Notes under the pieces: generated by a model
Seen by the model: the letters and a program-made list of their open reading frames with translations, nothing else
Told to the model about the DNA's origin: nothing
Databases searched by the model: none
DNA from: an uncultured Phascolarctobacterium sp.
Lineage (GTDB): Bacteria; Bacillota; Negativicutes; Acidaminococcales; Acidaminococcaceae
Assembly: GCA_905200645.1 (NCBI GenBank)
Contig: CAJKLD010000030.1
Location: forward strand, 1 to 28,906
DNA length: 28,906 bases
Reading direction: 5' to 3'
Program-made: the position numbers and the translations under genes
Shown here: positions 7,683 to 16,472 of the stretch, piece after piece
Layout: every line of letters starts with the position of its first letter
Position numbering within the stretch: the first letter of the stretch is position 1

Positions 7683-8915
7683 ATGACCATGACATTACGT
7701 GAAGAGGCTTTAAAATTGCATTTAGACAATAATGGCAAAATAGCCGTTACCTGCAAGGTGCCCATTGCCAACCGCCATGATTTGGCTTTGGCCTATACCC
7801 CCGGTGTTGCTGAACCCTGTAAAGATATTAAAGAAGATAAAGCTTTGTCCTTTGAATACACCTGCCGTGGCAATATGGTAGCCATCATCAGCGATGGTAC
7901 CCGCGTGCTGGGCTTGGGTGATATTGGTCCTGAAGCTGCTATTCCTGTAATGGAAGGCAAAGCAGCTCTTTTCAAAACCTTTGGCGATGTGGACGCAGTT
8001 CCTGTTTGCTTGGGTACTAAGGACCCGGATGAATTCATCCGCACTGTTAAAATTCTGGAGCCCAACTATGCAGGTATCAACCTAGAGGATATTTCCTCTC
8101 CCAAATGCTATGACATTGAAGACCGCCTGAAGGAAATCGCTGATATCCCCGTTTTCCATGACGACCAACACGGCACTGCTATCGCTTGCTGCAGTGCAGT
8201 AATGGGCGCTCTGCGCTATGTAAAGAAGGATTTCCGCACTGCTCGCTTCGTAGTAAACGGCTGCGGCGCTGCCGGCAGTGCTATTGGCCGTCTGCTGGTA
8301 AATATGGGGGCACAAAATGTTATTATGGTTGACCGTTGGGGCATTCTCTATGACGGTATTGACCAAAAGCTGGATCGCATTCAGGCTCAGCTGGCTAAAA
8401 CTACCAATAAAGAAGGCTTGAAAGGTACCTTGGCTGATGCTGTTAAGGGGGCCGACGTTTTGATTGGCGTTTCTGCTCCTAATGTTTTTACTAAAGAAAT
8501 TATGCAGAGCATGGCAGAAAAGAATGTAGTGTTTGCTTTGGCAAATCCTGTTCCGGAAACCAGCTATGATGCTGCTAAAGAAGCAGGCGTAACCGTTGCC
8601 GGCACCGGCCGCAGCGACAGACCTAACCAGGTAAATAACGTAACCGTTTTCCCGGGCGTATTCCGCGGCGCTATTGACGTTCGTGCGCGTGCCATTACCG
8701 AGGAAATGAAGGTTGCGGCTGTATTTGCAATAGCAGAATTGATTGATGAAAAAGATCTGCGTGAGGATTATGTTGTACCTGACGCTTTTGATCCCCGCGT
8801 TGCTCCGGCCGTAGCGGCAGCAGTAGCTAAAGTAGCTATTGAAAGTGGTTTGGCTCGCAAAATTGTTGATCCGGAAGTAGTAAAGGCTAATACTGCTAAA
8901 CGTTTGGCACGTTAA
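7683..8915 (+). CDS. Malic enzyme (NAD(P)-dependent malate dehydrogenase, decarboxylating)
   Basis: This 410-aa short-type malic enzyme oxidatively decarboxylates malate to pyruvate in the cytoplasm. Seen features are the catalytic tyrosine in AYTPGVAEPC (Y38), the lysine in EGKAALFK (K93), metal-binding acids in LEDISSPKCY (E135/D136) and HDDQHGT (D160/D161), and the dinucleotide motif GCGAAGSA (193-200) ending in VDR. It lacks a C-terminal phosphotransacetylase domain, so it is the compact bacterial form. An upstream extension to 7611 is possible, but GGAGGGAAG just before 7683 fixes the start. Two fumarase subunits follow within 11 bases, so the operon interconverts fumarate, malate and pyruvate. 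Cofactor preference cannot be judged safely. Confidence 0.93.
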   Translation: MTMTLREEALKLHLDNNGKIAVTCKVPIANRHDLALAYTPGVAEPCKDIKEDKALSFEYTCRGNMVAIISDGTRVLGLGDIGPEAAIPVMEGKAALFKTFGDVDAVPVCLGTKDPDEFIRTVKILEPNYAGINLEDISSPKCYDIEDRLKEIADIPVFHDDQHGTAIACCSAVMGALRYVKKDFRTARFVVNGCGAAGSAIGRLLVNMGAQNVIMVDRWGILYDGIDQKLDRIQAQLAKTTNKEGLKGTLADAVKGADVLIGVSAPNVFTKEIMQSMAEKNVVFALANPVPETSYDAAKEAGVTVAGTGRSDRPNQVNNVTVFPGVFRGAIDVRARAITEEMKVAAVFAIAELIDEKDLREDYVVPDAFDPRVAPAVAAAVAKVAIESGLARKIVDPEVVKANTAKRLAR

Positions 8916-8926
8916 GGAGAAAGAGA

Positions 8927-9772
8927 ATGAGAGAAATCAATGTTAGTGAAGTAACTGCTGCTATCGCTAAATTATGTATGGATTCCTGCTACTATCTGCC
9001 TGAAGCAGTTAAAGAGAAAATTAAAGCTGCAACAGCTACGGAAGAGTCTCCTTTAGGTAAGGAAATTCTTAATACTTTAATTGAGAATTATGAGCTGGCG
9101 CAAAAGAAGGCTGTGCCTCTGTGTCAGGACACCGGCTTAGTGGTTGTATTTTTAGAGATTGGCCAGGAGGTGCATTTTGTAGGCGGCGATTTGTATGAAG
9201 CTATTCATGCAGGCGTTGCTCAAGGCTATGTAGAAGGATATCTGCGTAAATCCTCTGTGGGTGATCCGGTGTTTGACCGCAAAAACAGCGGAGATAATAC
9301 TCCCGCTATTATTCACACGAAAATCGTTCCCGGCGAAAAAGTAAAAATGATTGTTTGTCCGAAAGGCTGTGGCAGTGAAAATATGGGCGCTCTGAAAATG
9401 CTAAAGCCTGCTGACGGCGTAGAAGGCATTAAAAAATTTGTTGTAGATACAGTGCGTGCAGCAGGTCCTAATCCCTGCCCGCCTATTACCGTAGGCGTTG
9501 GCATTGGCGGCAATATGGAGCGTGCAGCTATTTTAGCTAAATATGCTTTGACCCGTCAGTTGGGTGAGCACAATGCTGATCCCCGTTATGCTAAATTGGA
9601 AGACGAACTGTTGGAGCTGGTTAATAAAACCGGCGTAGGTCCTTCCGGTCTGGGCGGCAGCACTACTGCTTTGGGCGTAAACGTTGAGTTTACACATACA
9701 CATATTGGCGGTATGCCTTGCGCAGTTAATCTGAACTGTCATCAAGCCCGCCGTGCGGAAGCAGAACTGTAA
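8927..9772 (+). CDS. Class I fumarate hydratase, alpha subunit
   Basis: This 281-aa protein is the alpha half of the oxygen-labile [4Fe-4S] fumarase/tartrate dehydratase family, which hydrates fumarate to malate. The three cysteines expected to hold the cluster are visible: C66 in PLCQDTG, C184 in NPCPP and C271 in LNCHQARR. Their spacing agrees with class I fumarases. Other conserved stretches are CPKGCGSENM (144-153) and GPSGLGGSTTALG (238-250). It starts 11 bases after malic enzyme with AAGGAG, and the beta subunit follows 13 bases later. Context favours fumarase over L-tartrate dehydratase. Such an enzyme fits an anaerobe. Confidence 0.93.
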   Translation: MREINVSEVTAAIAKLCMDSCYYLPEAVKEKIKAATATEESPLGKEILNTLIENYELAQKKAVPLCQDTGLVVVFLEIGQEVHFVGGDLYEAIHAGVAQGYVEGYLRKSSVGDPVFDRKNSGDNTPAIIHTKIVPGEKVKMIVCPKGCGSENMGALKMLKPADGVEGIKKFVVDTVRAAGPNPCPPITVGVGIGGNMERAAILAKYALTRQLGEHNADPRYAKLEDELLELVNKTGVGPSGLGGSTTALGVNVEFTHTHIGGMPCAVNLNCHQARRAEAEL

Positions 9773-9785
9773 GGAGGGCTAAATT

Positions 9786-10352
9786 ATGAGTGAACAAGCA
9801 ACTATTAAATATATTCAAGCACCTCTGACTGCTGAAACTGTTAAAGATTTACATGCAGGCGATGTTGTACGCATCAGCGGTTATATTTACACTGCTCGTG
9901 ATGCTGCTCATAAGCGTTTATACGAAGCTTTAGGACGCGGTGAAAAGCTGCCTTTGGATTTAAGGGATAATGTTATTTATTACGTTGGACCTACTCCTGC
10001 CAAACCGGGCGAGGTAGTTGGCAGCGCCGGTCCTACTACCAGCGGGCGTATGGATAAATACACTCCGACTATGATTGAGCAGGGTATGCGCGGGATGATT
10101 GGTAAAGGTCTGCGCAGCCAAGAGGTTATTGATGCCTGCGCTAAGTATGGCGCTGTATATTTTGTGGCGGTAGGCGGTGCAGCAGCAGTAATTACCCAAT
10201 CTATTAAGAGCGAAACCATGATTGCTTACGAAGATTTAGGTCCGGAAGCTATTCGCCGTTATGAAGTAAAAGATTTCCCTGCTATTGTTTGCATAGATAG
10301 TGAGGGTAATGATTTTTATAAAGCTGGTATTGCTAAATACAGCAAAGAGTAA
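9786..10352 (+). CDS. Class I fumarate hydratase, beta subunit
   Basis: This 188-aa protein is the C-terminal half of the class I fumarase, made as a separate chain as in many anaerobes and archaea. Recognisable stretches are the RISGYIYTARDAAHKRL region near the N-terminus, a Gly-rich GPTTSGRMDKYTP region (about 79-91), and the VGGAAAV stretch (about 132-138). It works only with the alpha subunit encoded directly upstream. AGGAGG precedes the ATG. It is the last gene of the malic enzyme-fumarase operon, which ends at a strong terminator. Confidence 0.93.
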   Translation: MSEQATIKYIQAPLTAETVKDLHAGDVVRISGYIYTARDAAHKRLYEALGRGEKLPLDLRDNVIYYVGPTPAKPGEVVGSAGPTTSGRMDKYTPTMIEQGMRGMIGKGLRSQEVIDACAKYGAVYFVAVGGAAAVITQSIKSETMIAYEDLGPEAIRRYEVKDFPAIVCIDSEGNDFYKAGIAKYSKE

Positions 10353-10363
10353 CAAATTTTACA

Positions 10364-10399
10364 AAATCGGGATAATGAAAAGTTATCCCGATTTTTTTG
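10364..10399 (+). terminator. Intrinsic terminator of the fumarase operon
   Basis: A perfect 12-bp stem (10364-10375 with 10383-10394) closes a 7-nt loop and runs into seven or more T residues. It lies 11 bases after the fumarase beta stop codon and immediately ahead of the MetQ promoter. Confidence 0.92.
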
Positions 10400-10410
10400 T
10401 GAGTCTAATA

Positions 10411-10439
10411 TTGACAAAAATACTAGGATAAGTTATATT
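10411..10439 (+). promoter_or_regulatory. Promoter of the MetQ-type gene
   Basis: A consensus TTGACA (10411-10416) is spaced 17 bp from TATATT (10434-10439). The start codon is only about 45 bp downstream, leaving no room for an S-box or other methionine riboswitch. Confidence 0.8.
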
Positions 10440-10482
10440 GTCGATATTCGCTTATTATATAAAGCTGTTTAAGGAGTGAAAA

Positions 10483-11304
10483 ATGATGAAAAAATTGTTT
10501 ATTGCTGTTTTGGCTTTGGTCAGCATTGCTATTGTAGCTGCTGGTTGCGGCGGAGACAAAAAAGCAGCTCCCGCTGCTGACAAAAAGGTTGTTTTGAAGG
10601 TTGGCGCTACCGCTGTTCCTCATGCGGAAATTCTTAACCATATCAAAGCCGGTTTAGCTAAAGACGGTGTAGAAATGGAAGTAATTGAGTTCAGTGATTA
10701 TGTAAAACCCAATTTGTCTTTGAATGACAAAGAGTTGGACGCTAACTTCTTCCAGCATGAGCCGTATTTGAATAAATTTGCTGCTGAGCGCAAAATGAAT
10801 CTTATCTCCGCAGGTAAAGTTCATATTGAGCCTATGGGAATTTATTCCGAAAAAATTAAAGATTTAAGCAATGTTCCGAACGGCGCAAAAATTGCTATTC
10901 CTAACGACCCCACTAACGGTGGACGTGCATTGGCAATTTTGCAAAGCGCTAAGCTGCTCAAATTAAAAGATGGCGTTGGGGTTAATGCAACCGTAGGCGA
11001 TATTACCGGCAACGATAAAAAATTGCAAATTGTAGAAATCGAAGCTGCCTTGCTGCCTCGTTCTATGGGCGACGTTGATTTGTCCGTAATCAACTCTAAC
11101 TTTGCTATGGAAGCAAAATTGAACCCTGTTAAAGATTCTTTGTTTACCGAGCCTAAAGAATCTCCTTATGCTAATGTTGTAGCTGTTCGTCAAGGCGACG
11201 AAAAGCGTCCGGAAATTCAAAAGCTGATGAAAGCCTTGCAGTCTCCCGAAACAAAGAAATTTATTGAAGAAAAATACAAAGGCGCAGTAGTTCCTGCATT
11301 TTGA
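10483..11304 (+). CDS. MetQ/NlpA-family substrate-binding lipoprotein
   Basis: This 273-aa lipoprotein has an N-terminal signal with lipobox VAAGC (C22). It then shows the NlpA/MetQ fold: KVGATAVPHAEIL, the LDANFFQHEPYL region, and the NDPTNGGRAL stretch that shapes the ligand pocket. Family members deliver methionine (L- or D-) to the MetNI ABC importer at the membrane. No metN (ATPase) or metI (permease) is nearby, so it is an orphan binding protein here and must share a transporter encoded elsewhere, or bind something else. AAGGAG precedes the ATG; a second ATG follows directly. It is a single-gene unit with its own promoter and terminator. Confidence 0.88.
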   Translation: MMKKLFIAVLALVSIAIVAAGCGGDKKAAPAADKKVVLKVGATAVPHAEILNHIKAGLAKDGVEMEVIEFSDYVKPNLSLNDKELDANFFQHEPYLNKFAAERKMNLISAGKVHIEPMGIYSEKIKDLSNVPNGAKIAIPNDPTNGGRALAILQSAKLLKLKDGVGVNATVGDITGNDKKLQIVEIEAALLPRSMGDVDLSVINSNFAMEAKLNPVKDSLFTEPKESPYANVVAVRQGDEKRPEIQKLMKALQSPETKKFIEEKYKGAVVPAF

Positions 11305-11316
11305 TTTGCAATAAGC

Positions 11317-11357
11317 GATTAAGAGAAATGTATACATTTCTCTTAATCCTTTTTTTA
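11317..11357 (+). terminator. Strong intrinsic terminator after the MetQ-type gene
   Basis: A perfect 32-bp palindrome (11317-11348) is followed by C and seven T. In RNA it can fold into a stem of about 14 bp with a small loop. It isolates the lipoprotein gene from the next operon. Confidence 0.92.
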
Positions 11358-11358
11358 T

Positions 11359-11387
11359 ATGCAAAAGCAAGCATTTTCAGGTATAAT
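11359..11387 (+). promoter_or_regulatory. Possible promoter of the 11430-14663 operon
   Basis: A perfect TATAAT at 11382-11387 lies about 43 bp before the start codon. The -35 region (ATGCAA, 11359-11364, 17-bp spacing) is weak. The strong terminator directly upstream makes a new promoter here likely. Confidence 0.5.
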
Positions 11388-11429
11388 GTAAATGTTATCT
11401 AGTTTAAGGCGTATGAAAGGGAAGGTATT

Positions 11430-11987
11430 ATGAGTCAGGAAGAAATTAAAAAATTTATTGCCGCTGCTAAAATTGATCAACCGGCTACGGTGGAGGAATT
11501 TCATCAAGCCGTTAAAGATGCCTATAAAGACAGAACTAGGCAGGTATATTTTATTTGGCGCAAGCTGAAAGAATTATATCCTGAGGTAGACGCCAACAGA
11601 GTTATTCGTGAAGGCAGCTATGATTTTGGCCTTTATCAAGGAGAAAAAATTGCTACCCAATTTGGCGGTGGGAAAAATGTTGGCCCTAAAGAAGCTTTAC
11701 TTGGGCAGACATCTCGCGGTGGCTTGCTGGTTTTTGAACAGACTATTGAACAGCTTGAGGATGACAAAGCAGTAAAAATTTTTCATTGCTGCCCTCATGT
11801 TGAAGCTTTAACCGAGATGGGATTAAGCAAGGAAGAAATAAAAATGTTTTGTCGGGATATGCTTGGTCATTGCGATTATGCTATTTGCAAACCTTTTCCG
11901 AATGTAGAAATTGATTTTCCTACAACTATTGCTGATGGTGAAGGTTATGGCTGTGCAATGACTATTGTGCGTAAGCAGAACAAATAA
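11430..11987 (+). CDS. L-2-amino-thiazoline-4-carboxylate hydrolase-like protein
   Basis: This 185-aa protein resembles the ATC hydrolase-like family of uncharacterised bacterial proteins. The C-terminal half carries the supporting features: HCCPHVEAL (119-127), conserved cysteines C120, C121, C141, C148, C153 and C175, and a closing ADGEGYGCAM segment (169-177). No signal peptide or membrane helix is seen, so it should be cytoplasmic. If the assignment holds, it could open a thiazoline ring on a route to cysteine, but few members have been tested and the reaction is uncertain. It has a good ribosome binding site and starts an apparent operon with the NhaC-type antiporter 16 bases downstream. 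Confidence 0.55.
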   Translation: MSQEEIKKFIAAAKIDQPATVEEFHQAVKDAYKDRTRQVYFIWRKLKELYPEVDANRVIREGSYDFGLYQGEKIATQFGGGKNVGPKEALLGQTSRGGLLVFEQTIEQLEDDKAVKIFHCCPHVEALTEMGLSKEEIKMFCRDMLGHCDYAICKPFPNVEIDFPTTIADGEGYGCAMTIVRKQNK

Positions 11988-12003
11988 TTATAGGAGTAAG
12001 CAA

Positions 12004-13404
12004 ATGATTAGAAAACCTACATTTATCGAAGCTTTAGTACCTCTTTTAGGTAAGGTTTTATTGCTGGGCATTGGTTATGGCAAATATGGTCTGCCTATAC
12101 AATTTTTGTTAATAGTGGCGGCTTTTTTGGCGTCGATTACTGCTAAGCGTTGTGGTTATAGCTGGAAGGATATGATTAATGGTATAGCAGAAAAAATAAC
12201 CAGCAGTCTGCCTTCTTTGCTGGTTATGGTTTGTGTGGGCGCAATGATAGCCAGCTGGATGATTTCCGGCACAATTCCCATGATGATTTATTATGGCATT
12301 AAAATCATTGATCCGCAGTTTTTATTCGTGACGGCATTTTTTGTAACAGCAGTTATTTCTACCTTTACAGGAACTTCTTTTGGCAGTGCAGGTACTGCCG
12401 GTGTAGCTATTATGGGTATAGCCATTGCTTTGGGCGTGCCTTTGGAAATTGCTGCCGGCGCTGTAATTTCCGGTGCTGTTTTTGGCGACAAGCTGTCTCC
12501 CTTGTCCGATACTACTATGCTGGCGCCTATTGCAGCTGGCAGTGAGCTGTATGACCACATTCGTCACATGCTTTATACTACGGGCAGCGCGACTATTTTA
12601 TGTATTATTGCTTATACCGGTATTGGCCTGACCATGGATGTTTCTAAGATGACCAATCCTGAAACTGTAACGGCAATATTGTCTAATTTAGAACAGCTAT
12701 ACACTTTTAATCCGTTATTATTATTGCCGCCTGTTTTAATTTTCTGGGGAGCCTATACTAAAAAACCAACTATACCTATGCTGCTTTTAGCTTCTGTTAT
12801 CGCTATTGTTATGGGAATGGTTTTCCAAGGATTTACTTTGAAAACGGCATTGCAGGCATTTGTTGGCGGTTTTAAAGTTACCATGATTCCCGGTGTGGGA
12901 GAGGTTAAGGTTGTTAAGCCTATTATATCCTTGCTCAACAGAGGCGGTTTAATGGGTATGATGGGAACCGTACTTTTGGTGTTTTGCGCATTTGCTTTTG
13001 CGGGTATATTTAGCAAAGCTGGTTGTATTGAGATTGTGCTGGAGAAAATCATTAAATCTATTAAATCAGTGGGACAACTTATAACTGCTACTGTAGGTTC
13101 TACTTTATTTATGAGCATTGTAACCGGCAGCTCTTATTTAGCTATTCTTATTCCTGGCGAAATGTTTAAGGATTTGTATAAAAAATTCAATTTGGAGCCT
13201 AAAAATTTATCACGTACTTTGGAGGATGCAGGTACCTGCGCTGTACCTCTCGTTCCTTGGTCTGTTGCCGGTACATATATGGCTGCTACTTTAGGCGTAC
13301 CTACTTTAAGCTATTTGCCGTGGACTATTTTGTGTTATAGCAGTTTTGTCTTTGCCATTATATTCGGTTATACTGGTTTTGGTATTGCTAAAATCAAAAA
13401 ATAA
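12004..13404 (+). CDS. NhaC-type Na+/H+ antiporter family transporter
   Basis: This 466-aa membrane protein has about 11-12 hydrophobic helices. The family signature GDKLSPLSDTTMLAP is near residue 160, preceded by FTGTSFGSAGTAG. NhaC proteins exchange Na+ for H+, and related members exchange organic anions or amino acids such as malate/lactate or tyrosine/tyramine, so the real substrate may be organic. The frame extends upstream to 11965 inside the previous gene. I chose the ATG at 12004, just after TAGGAGTAAG, which gives the family's normal N-terminus. It lies 16 bases after the ATC-hydrolase-like gene and 35 bases before the methyltransferase gene, in one likely operon. Confidence 0.9.
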   Translation: MIRKPTFIEALVPLLGKVLLLGIGYGKYGLPIQFLLIVAAFLASITAKRCGYSWKDMINGIAEKITSSLPSLLVMVCVGAMIASWMISGTIPMMIYYGIKIIDPQFLFVTAFFVTAVISTFTGTSFGSAGTAGVAIMGIAIALGVPLEIAAGAVISGAVFGDKLSPLSDTTMLAPIAAGSELYDHIRHMLYTTGSATILCIIAYTGIGLTMDVSKMTNPETVTAILSNLEQLYTFNPLLLLPPVLIFWGAYTKKPTIPMLLLASVIAIVMGMVFQGFTLKTALQAFVGGFKVTMIPGVGEVKVVKPIISLLNRGGLMGMMGTVLLVFCAFAFAGIFSKAGCIEIVLEKIIKSIKSVGQLITATVGSTLFMSIVTGSSYLAILIPGEMFKDLYKKFNLEPKNLSRTLEDAGTCAVPLVPWSVAGTYMAATLGVPTLSYLPWTILCYSSFVFAIIFGYTGFGIAKIKK

Positions 13405-13439
13405 TATTGGCAAGAGCTTGAAGTGTAGAGAGGTATATT

Positions 13440-14663
13440 ATGCGCAGATATGCAAAATTTTATGTAACGCCTAAGGGAGAACGTGCAGCGCGCAACGGTC
13501 ATCCCTGGGTTTATGGCGAGGAAATAACTAAGGTTGAGGGCACCTATACTAACGGAGATTTAGTAGATGTAGTGACGCCCAAGGGAAAATATATCGGGAC
13601 CGGTTTTGTCAACGATAATTCTAAGATTCGTGTCCGCATTATTTCTATAAATACCAATGATAAATTTGACGAAGCTTTTTGGGAGCGCCGCCTGCGCTAT
13701 GCTTTGGAATATCGCCGCACGGTTATGGGCGAGCAGGATTTTCAATGCTGTCGTTTAATTTTTGGTGAGGCTGACCAATTTCCCGGCTTGACTGTGGATA
13801 GATTTAACGATCTTTTGGTAACGCAAACTTTATCCTTGGGCATTGAGCTGCGCAAGGAAATGCTGTTTAATCTGCTGCTTAAAATTTTGCAGGAAATGGG
13901 ACAGAATATTCGCGGACTTTTTGAGCGCAATGATGTAAAAATTCGCTTGCTGGAGGGTATGAAAGAAGGCAAAAACTGGTTTGCGACACCGCTTTTGCCG
14001 GAACATGGCTCTGTAACTACTGAAATTATAGAAAACGGTATTAAATATACAGTGGATGTGGAGAACGGCCAAAAGACAGGCTTCTTTTTAGACCAAAAAT
14101 ATAATCGTCAGGCCGTAGCTAAATTGGCAAAGGGCAAGCATGTTTTGGACTGCTTTACGCATACGGGCAGCTTTGCTCTGAACGCAGCACAGGGCGGTGC
14201 TGCCAGCGTAACTGCGGTAGATATCAGCGCTGAAGCTGTGCAGATGACTGACCGCAATGCCGCTATCAATGGCTATGGTCATATGATGAAAGGCTTGCAG
14301 GCCAATGTTTTTGATTTGCTCAGCGAACTGTTCAATAATCATTCGCATCACTACGATTTTATTATTTTAGATCCGCCTGCTTTTACTAAGTCCGGCAGTA
14401 CGGTGAAAAATGCTATCCGCGGCTATAAGGAAATCAATCTCAAGGCTATGAAGCTGCTGCCTCGTGGCGGTTATTTGGCAACCTGCTCCTGCTCACATTT
14501 TATGAAAGAAGAATTTTTTGTAGAAATGCTTAAGGACGCCGCCCGTGACGCTAACGTATCTTTGCGCCAGGTGGAAGCGCGTCAACAGGCTCCTGACCAT
14601 CCAATTTTATGGAACGTGCCGGAGACTTACTATCTTAAATTTTATATTTTTCAAGTAGTATAA
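13440..14663 (+). CDS. RlmI/RlmK-like class I rRNA methyltransferase
   Basis: This 407-aa S-adenosylmethionine-dependent methyltransferase resembles RlmI, which makes m5C1962 in 23S rRNA. An N-terminal PUA domain (about 1-75, with HPWVYGEEI) is followed by a central segment with GFFLDQKYNR (about 214-223). The SAM motif VLDCFTHTGSFAL (235-247) and the catalytic DPPAF (311-315) come next. A CSC near 349-351 supplies the reactive cysteine. It lies 35 bases after the NhaC gene behind a modest GAGAGG site and is the last gene before a terminator. The exact rRNA target is inferred from the family only. Confidence 0.9.
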   Translation: MRRYAKFYVTPKGERAARNGHPWVYGEEITKVEGTYTNGDLVDVVTPKGKYIGTGFVNDNSKIRVRIISINTNDKFDEAFWERRLRYALEYRRTVMGEQDFQCCRLIFGEADQFPGLTVDRFNDLLVTQTLSLGIELRKEMLFNLLLKILQEMGQNIRGLFERNDVKIRLLEGMKEGKNWFATPLLPEHGSVTTEIIENGIKYTVDVENGQKTGFFLDQKYNRQAVAKLAKGKHVLDCFTHTGSFALNAAQGGAASVTAVDISAEAVQMTDRNAAINGYGHMMKGLQANVFDLLSELFNNHSHHYDFIILDPPAFTKSGSTVKNAIRGYKEINLKAMKLLPRGGYLATCSCSHFMKEEFFVEMLKDAARDANVSLRQVEARQQAPDHPILWNVPETYYLKFYIFQVV

Positions 14664-14669
14664 AAATAT

Positions 14670-14706
14670 CCTGCTATTACTAAATTTAGTAGTAGCAGGT
14701 TTTTTC
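14670..14706 (+). terminator. Intrinsic terminator after the rRNA methyltransferase
   Basis: A long stem (14670-14682 with 14687-14699, one T-G pair) has an AATT loop and six T residues after it. It ends the 11430-14663 operon. Confidence 0.9.
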
Positions 14707-14758
14707 TTGTTTTGCGCGAATATTATAGCTAGGAAGATACCTGTGAGGAGGTTTTGTT

Positions 14759-15874
14759 ATGCTGGCATTGGAAGGAATTAGAGTATTGGATTTGTCACGG
14801 TTGCTGCCAGGCCCTTATTGTACGATGATTTTGGCAGATTTTGGCGCGGAAGTTATTAAAATAGAAGAGCCCGGTAAGGGAGATTATTCCCGTACCTTTC
14901 CGCCCTTTTTAAAGGATTTTGGCTATTGGCATTTGCAGCTGAACCGTAATAAAAAAAGCATAACCTTGGATTTGAAAAGCGCCGCAGGCAAAAAAGCTTT
15001 CTTGGAATTAGTGAAAACCGCAGATGTAGTGGTAGAAAGCTATCGTCCGGGAGTTTTAACTAAGCTGGGCGTAGATTATGCGGCAGCAAGCAAAATAAAT
15101 CCTAAAATAACTTACTGCTCCTTGTCCGGTTATGGCAAAAAGGGGCCCTTGGCTAAGCAGGCTGACCACGATATAGGGTATGTAAGCCTGGCCGGCATTA
15201 CAGCCATGAGCGGAGAATCTGACGGCGGGAAGCCTGCTATTCCCGGAGTACTGATGGCCGATATGAATGCGGCTTTGTCTGCTGGTATGGCGATAATGAT
15301 TGCTTTGCGTCATGCGGAGCAGACAGGCGAGGGACAGGAAATAGATATTTCTTTGTATAATGTAGCTATGACTTTGATGCCGGGAGCTGCCAGCTTATAT
15401 TTTGGCAGCGGGTTTGTGGCTCAAAGAGGCAATAATTGGCTGACCGGAGCTAATGCCAATTATAATATTTATCGCACGAAGGATAATCGTTATATTTCCG
15501 TTGGCTGCTTGGAGAAAAAATTTTGGACTAATTTATGCTATGCTCTCAAGCGAGAGGATATGCTTGATTTAATAGATGACGCAGTAAAGCATAAATATTT
15601 AGAGCAGCAGCTGGCGCAGGAATTTGCCAAGCATACTATGAGAGAGTGGGAGGTTTTGCTGGCGGACAAGGATACTTGCGTAACGCCGGTGCTGAATTTT
15701 GACGAAGCAGTGGCAGCAGAGCAGACCAAAGCTAACGATATGGTACTGACAGTGCAGGACGAGGAGTTAGGAGCATATCAGCAGCTTGGTTTTGCCATGA
15801 AGCTAAGCAAAACTCCTGCCAGCCTGCGAAAAAGAGCGCCTAGACTGGGAGAAAATAACGAAGAATTCCTCTAA
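14759..15874 (+). CDS. CaiB/BaiF-family (class III) CoA-transferase
   Basis: This 371-aa protein belongs to the formyl-CoA transferase family, which moves CoA between carboxylic acids. The N-terminal signature LDLSRLLPGPYCTMIL (10-25) with GAEVIKIEEPGKGD is followed by RNKKSITLDL (63-72). The catalytic aspartate is D168 in LMADMNAA. The C-terminal part contains ECH-like linker sequence ending in RAPRLGENNEE. Length is normal. The substrate cannot be inferred: there is no partner dehydratase or racemase next door. GAGGAGG lies upstream of the ATG. It stands alone between two terminators. Confidence 0.9.
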   Translation: MLALEGIRVLDLSRLLPGPYCTMILADFGAEVIKIEEPGKGDYSRTFPPFLKDFGYWHLQLNRNKKSITLDLKSAAGKKAFLELVKTADVVVESYRPGVLTKLGVDYAAASKINPKITYCSLSGYGKKGPLAKQADHDIGYVSLAGITAMSGESDGGKPAIPGVLMADMNAALSAGMAIMIALRHAEQTGEGQEIDISLYNVAMTLMPGAASLYFGSGFVAQRGNNWLTGANANYNIYRTKDNRYISVGCLEKKFWTNLCYALKREDMLDLIDDAVKHKYLEQQLAQEFAKHTMREWEVLLADKDTCVTPVLNFDEAVAAEQTKANDMVLTVQDEELGAYQQLGFAMKLSKTPASLRKRAPRLGENNEEFL

Positions 15875-15894
15875 AAAGCTTTTTACTTAGACTT

Positions 15895-15927
15895 AAAAAA
15901 CCGCTATCGTTTATGATAGCGGTTTTG
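15895..15927. terminator. Bidirectional terminator
   Basis: A perfect 8-bp GC-rich stem (CCGCTATC 15901-15908 with 15915-15922) is flanked by A residues on the left and T on the right, extending the pairing. It serves the CoA-transferase on + and the PepSY gene on the minus strand. Confidence 0.92.
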
Positions 15928-15937
15928 ATTATTTAAT

Positions 15938-16435
15938 TTAGAATTGGTATTTCAGTTCTTTTTCCATAACAGCACCGGTTTCGGGATTGATGGTGTATTT
16001 GCCGCGCAGTCCGGGAGCGGTAAATTTTACTTCATATTCATAAAGACCGTTGTCTCTGTCTAGTTCAATCTTGTGGATAAGAGCTTGCGGATAGTCTTTG
16101 AGAATAAGGGCTTGTACATCGTTAGTGCTGAGCGCTATTTTACTGCTGCCAAAAATAGCTTTCGCATCCATGGAATATTCTTTAATAGCGCCGTTAGTTT
16201 GCAATACCTCAATTTCGTATTCAGTATGGGTGGCATTGTCATAGAATTTTACTTCGTAATAAGGAGTAATCTTGTTCAATTCTGCTTTTGTTGTAACGAA
16301 AGAAATACCGGTAGGAACTTGTTTTTCAGCAATAGCGCGAGCTTCATCTGCGTTAATCAGGCTTGCAGCAAAAGCAGTGGCAGATACAGCCATAGCAGCT
16401 AAACCGGCAGTAATGATAGCAGTTAATTTTTTCAT
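15938..16435 (-). CDS. Exported PepSY-domain protein
   Basis: This 165-aa protein begins with a classic signal peptide (KK, hydrophobic core, cleavage after AFA at about residue 23). Two consecutive PepSY repeats follow, at about 27-95 and 100-163. Each has a helix start resembling NADEARAIAEKQVP or STNDVQALILKDYP, then paired strands ending with YEVKF. PepSY domains are thought to bind or inhibit peptidases outside the cytoplasm; the partner is unknown. AAGGAGG precedes the ATG. The upstream region has a near-consensus promoter and a palindrome, suggesting regulation. It is a single-gene unit. Confidence 0.85.
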   Translation of the reverse strand: MKKLTAIITAGLAAMAVSATAFAASLINADEARAIAEKQVPTGISFVTTKAELNKITPYYEVKFYDNATHTEYEIEVLQTNGAIKEYSMDAKAIFGSSKIALSTNDVQALILKDYPQALIHKIELDRDNGLYEYEVKFTAPGLRGKYTINPETGAVMEKELKYQF

Positions 16436-16472
16436 AAATTTTAACCTCCTTCAATAGGAATTTATATTATAT

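Noticed and set aside
10440..10482. S-box or other methionine riboswitch before the MetQ-type gene
   Set aside because: Only about 40 bases separate the promoter from the start codon, too few for any known class.
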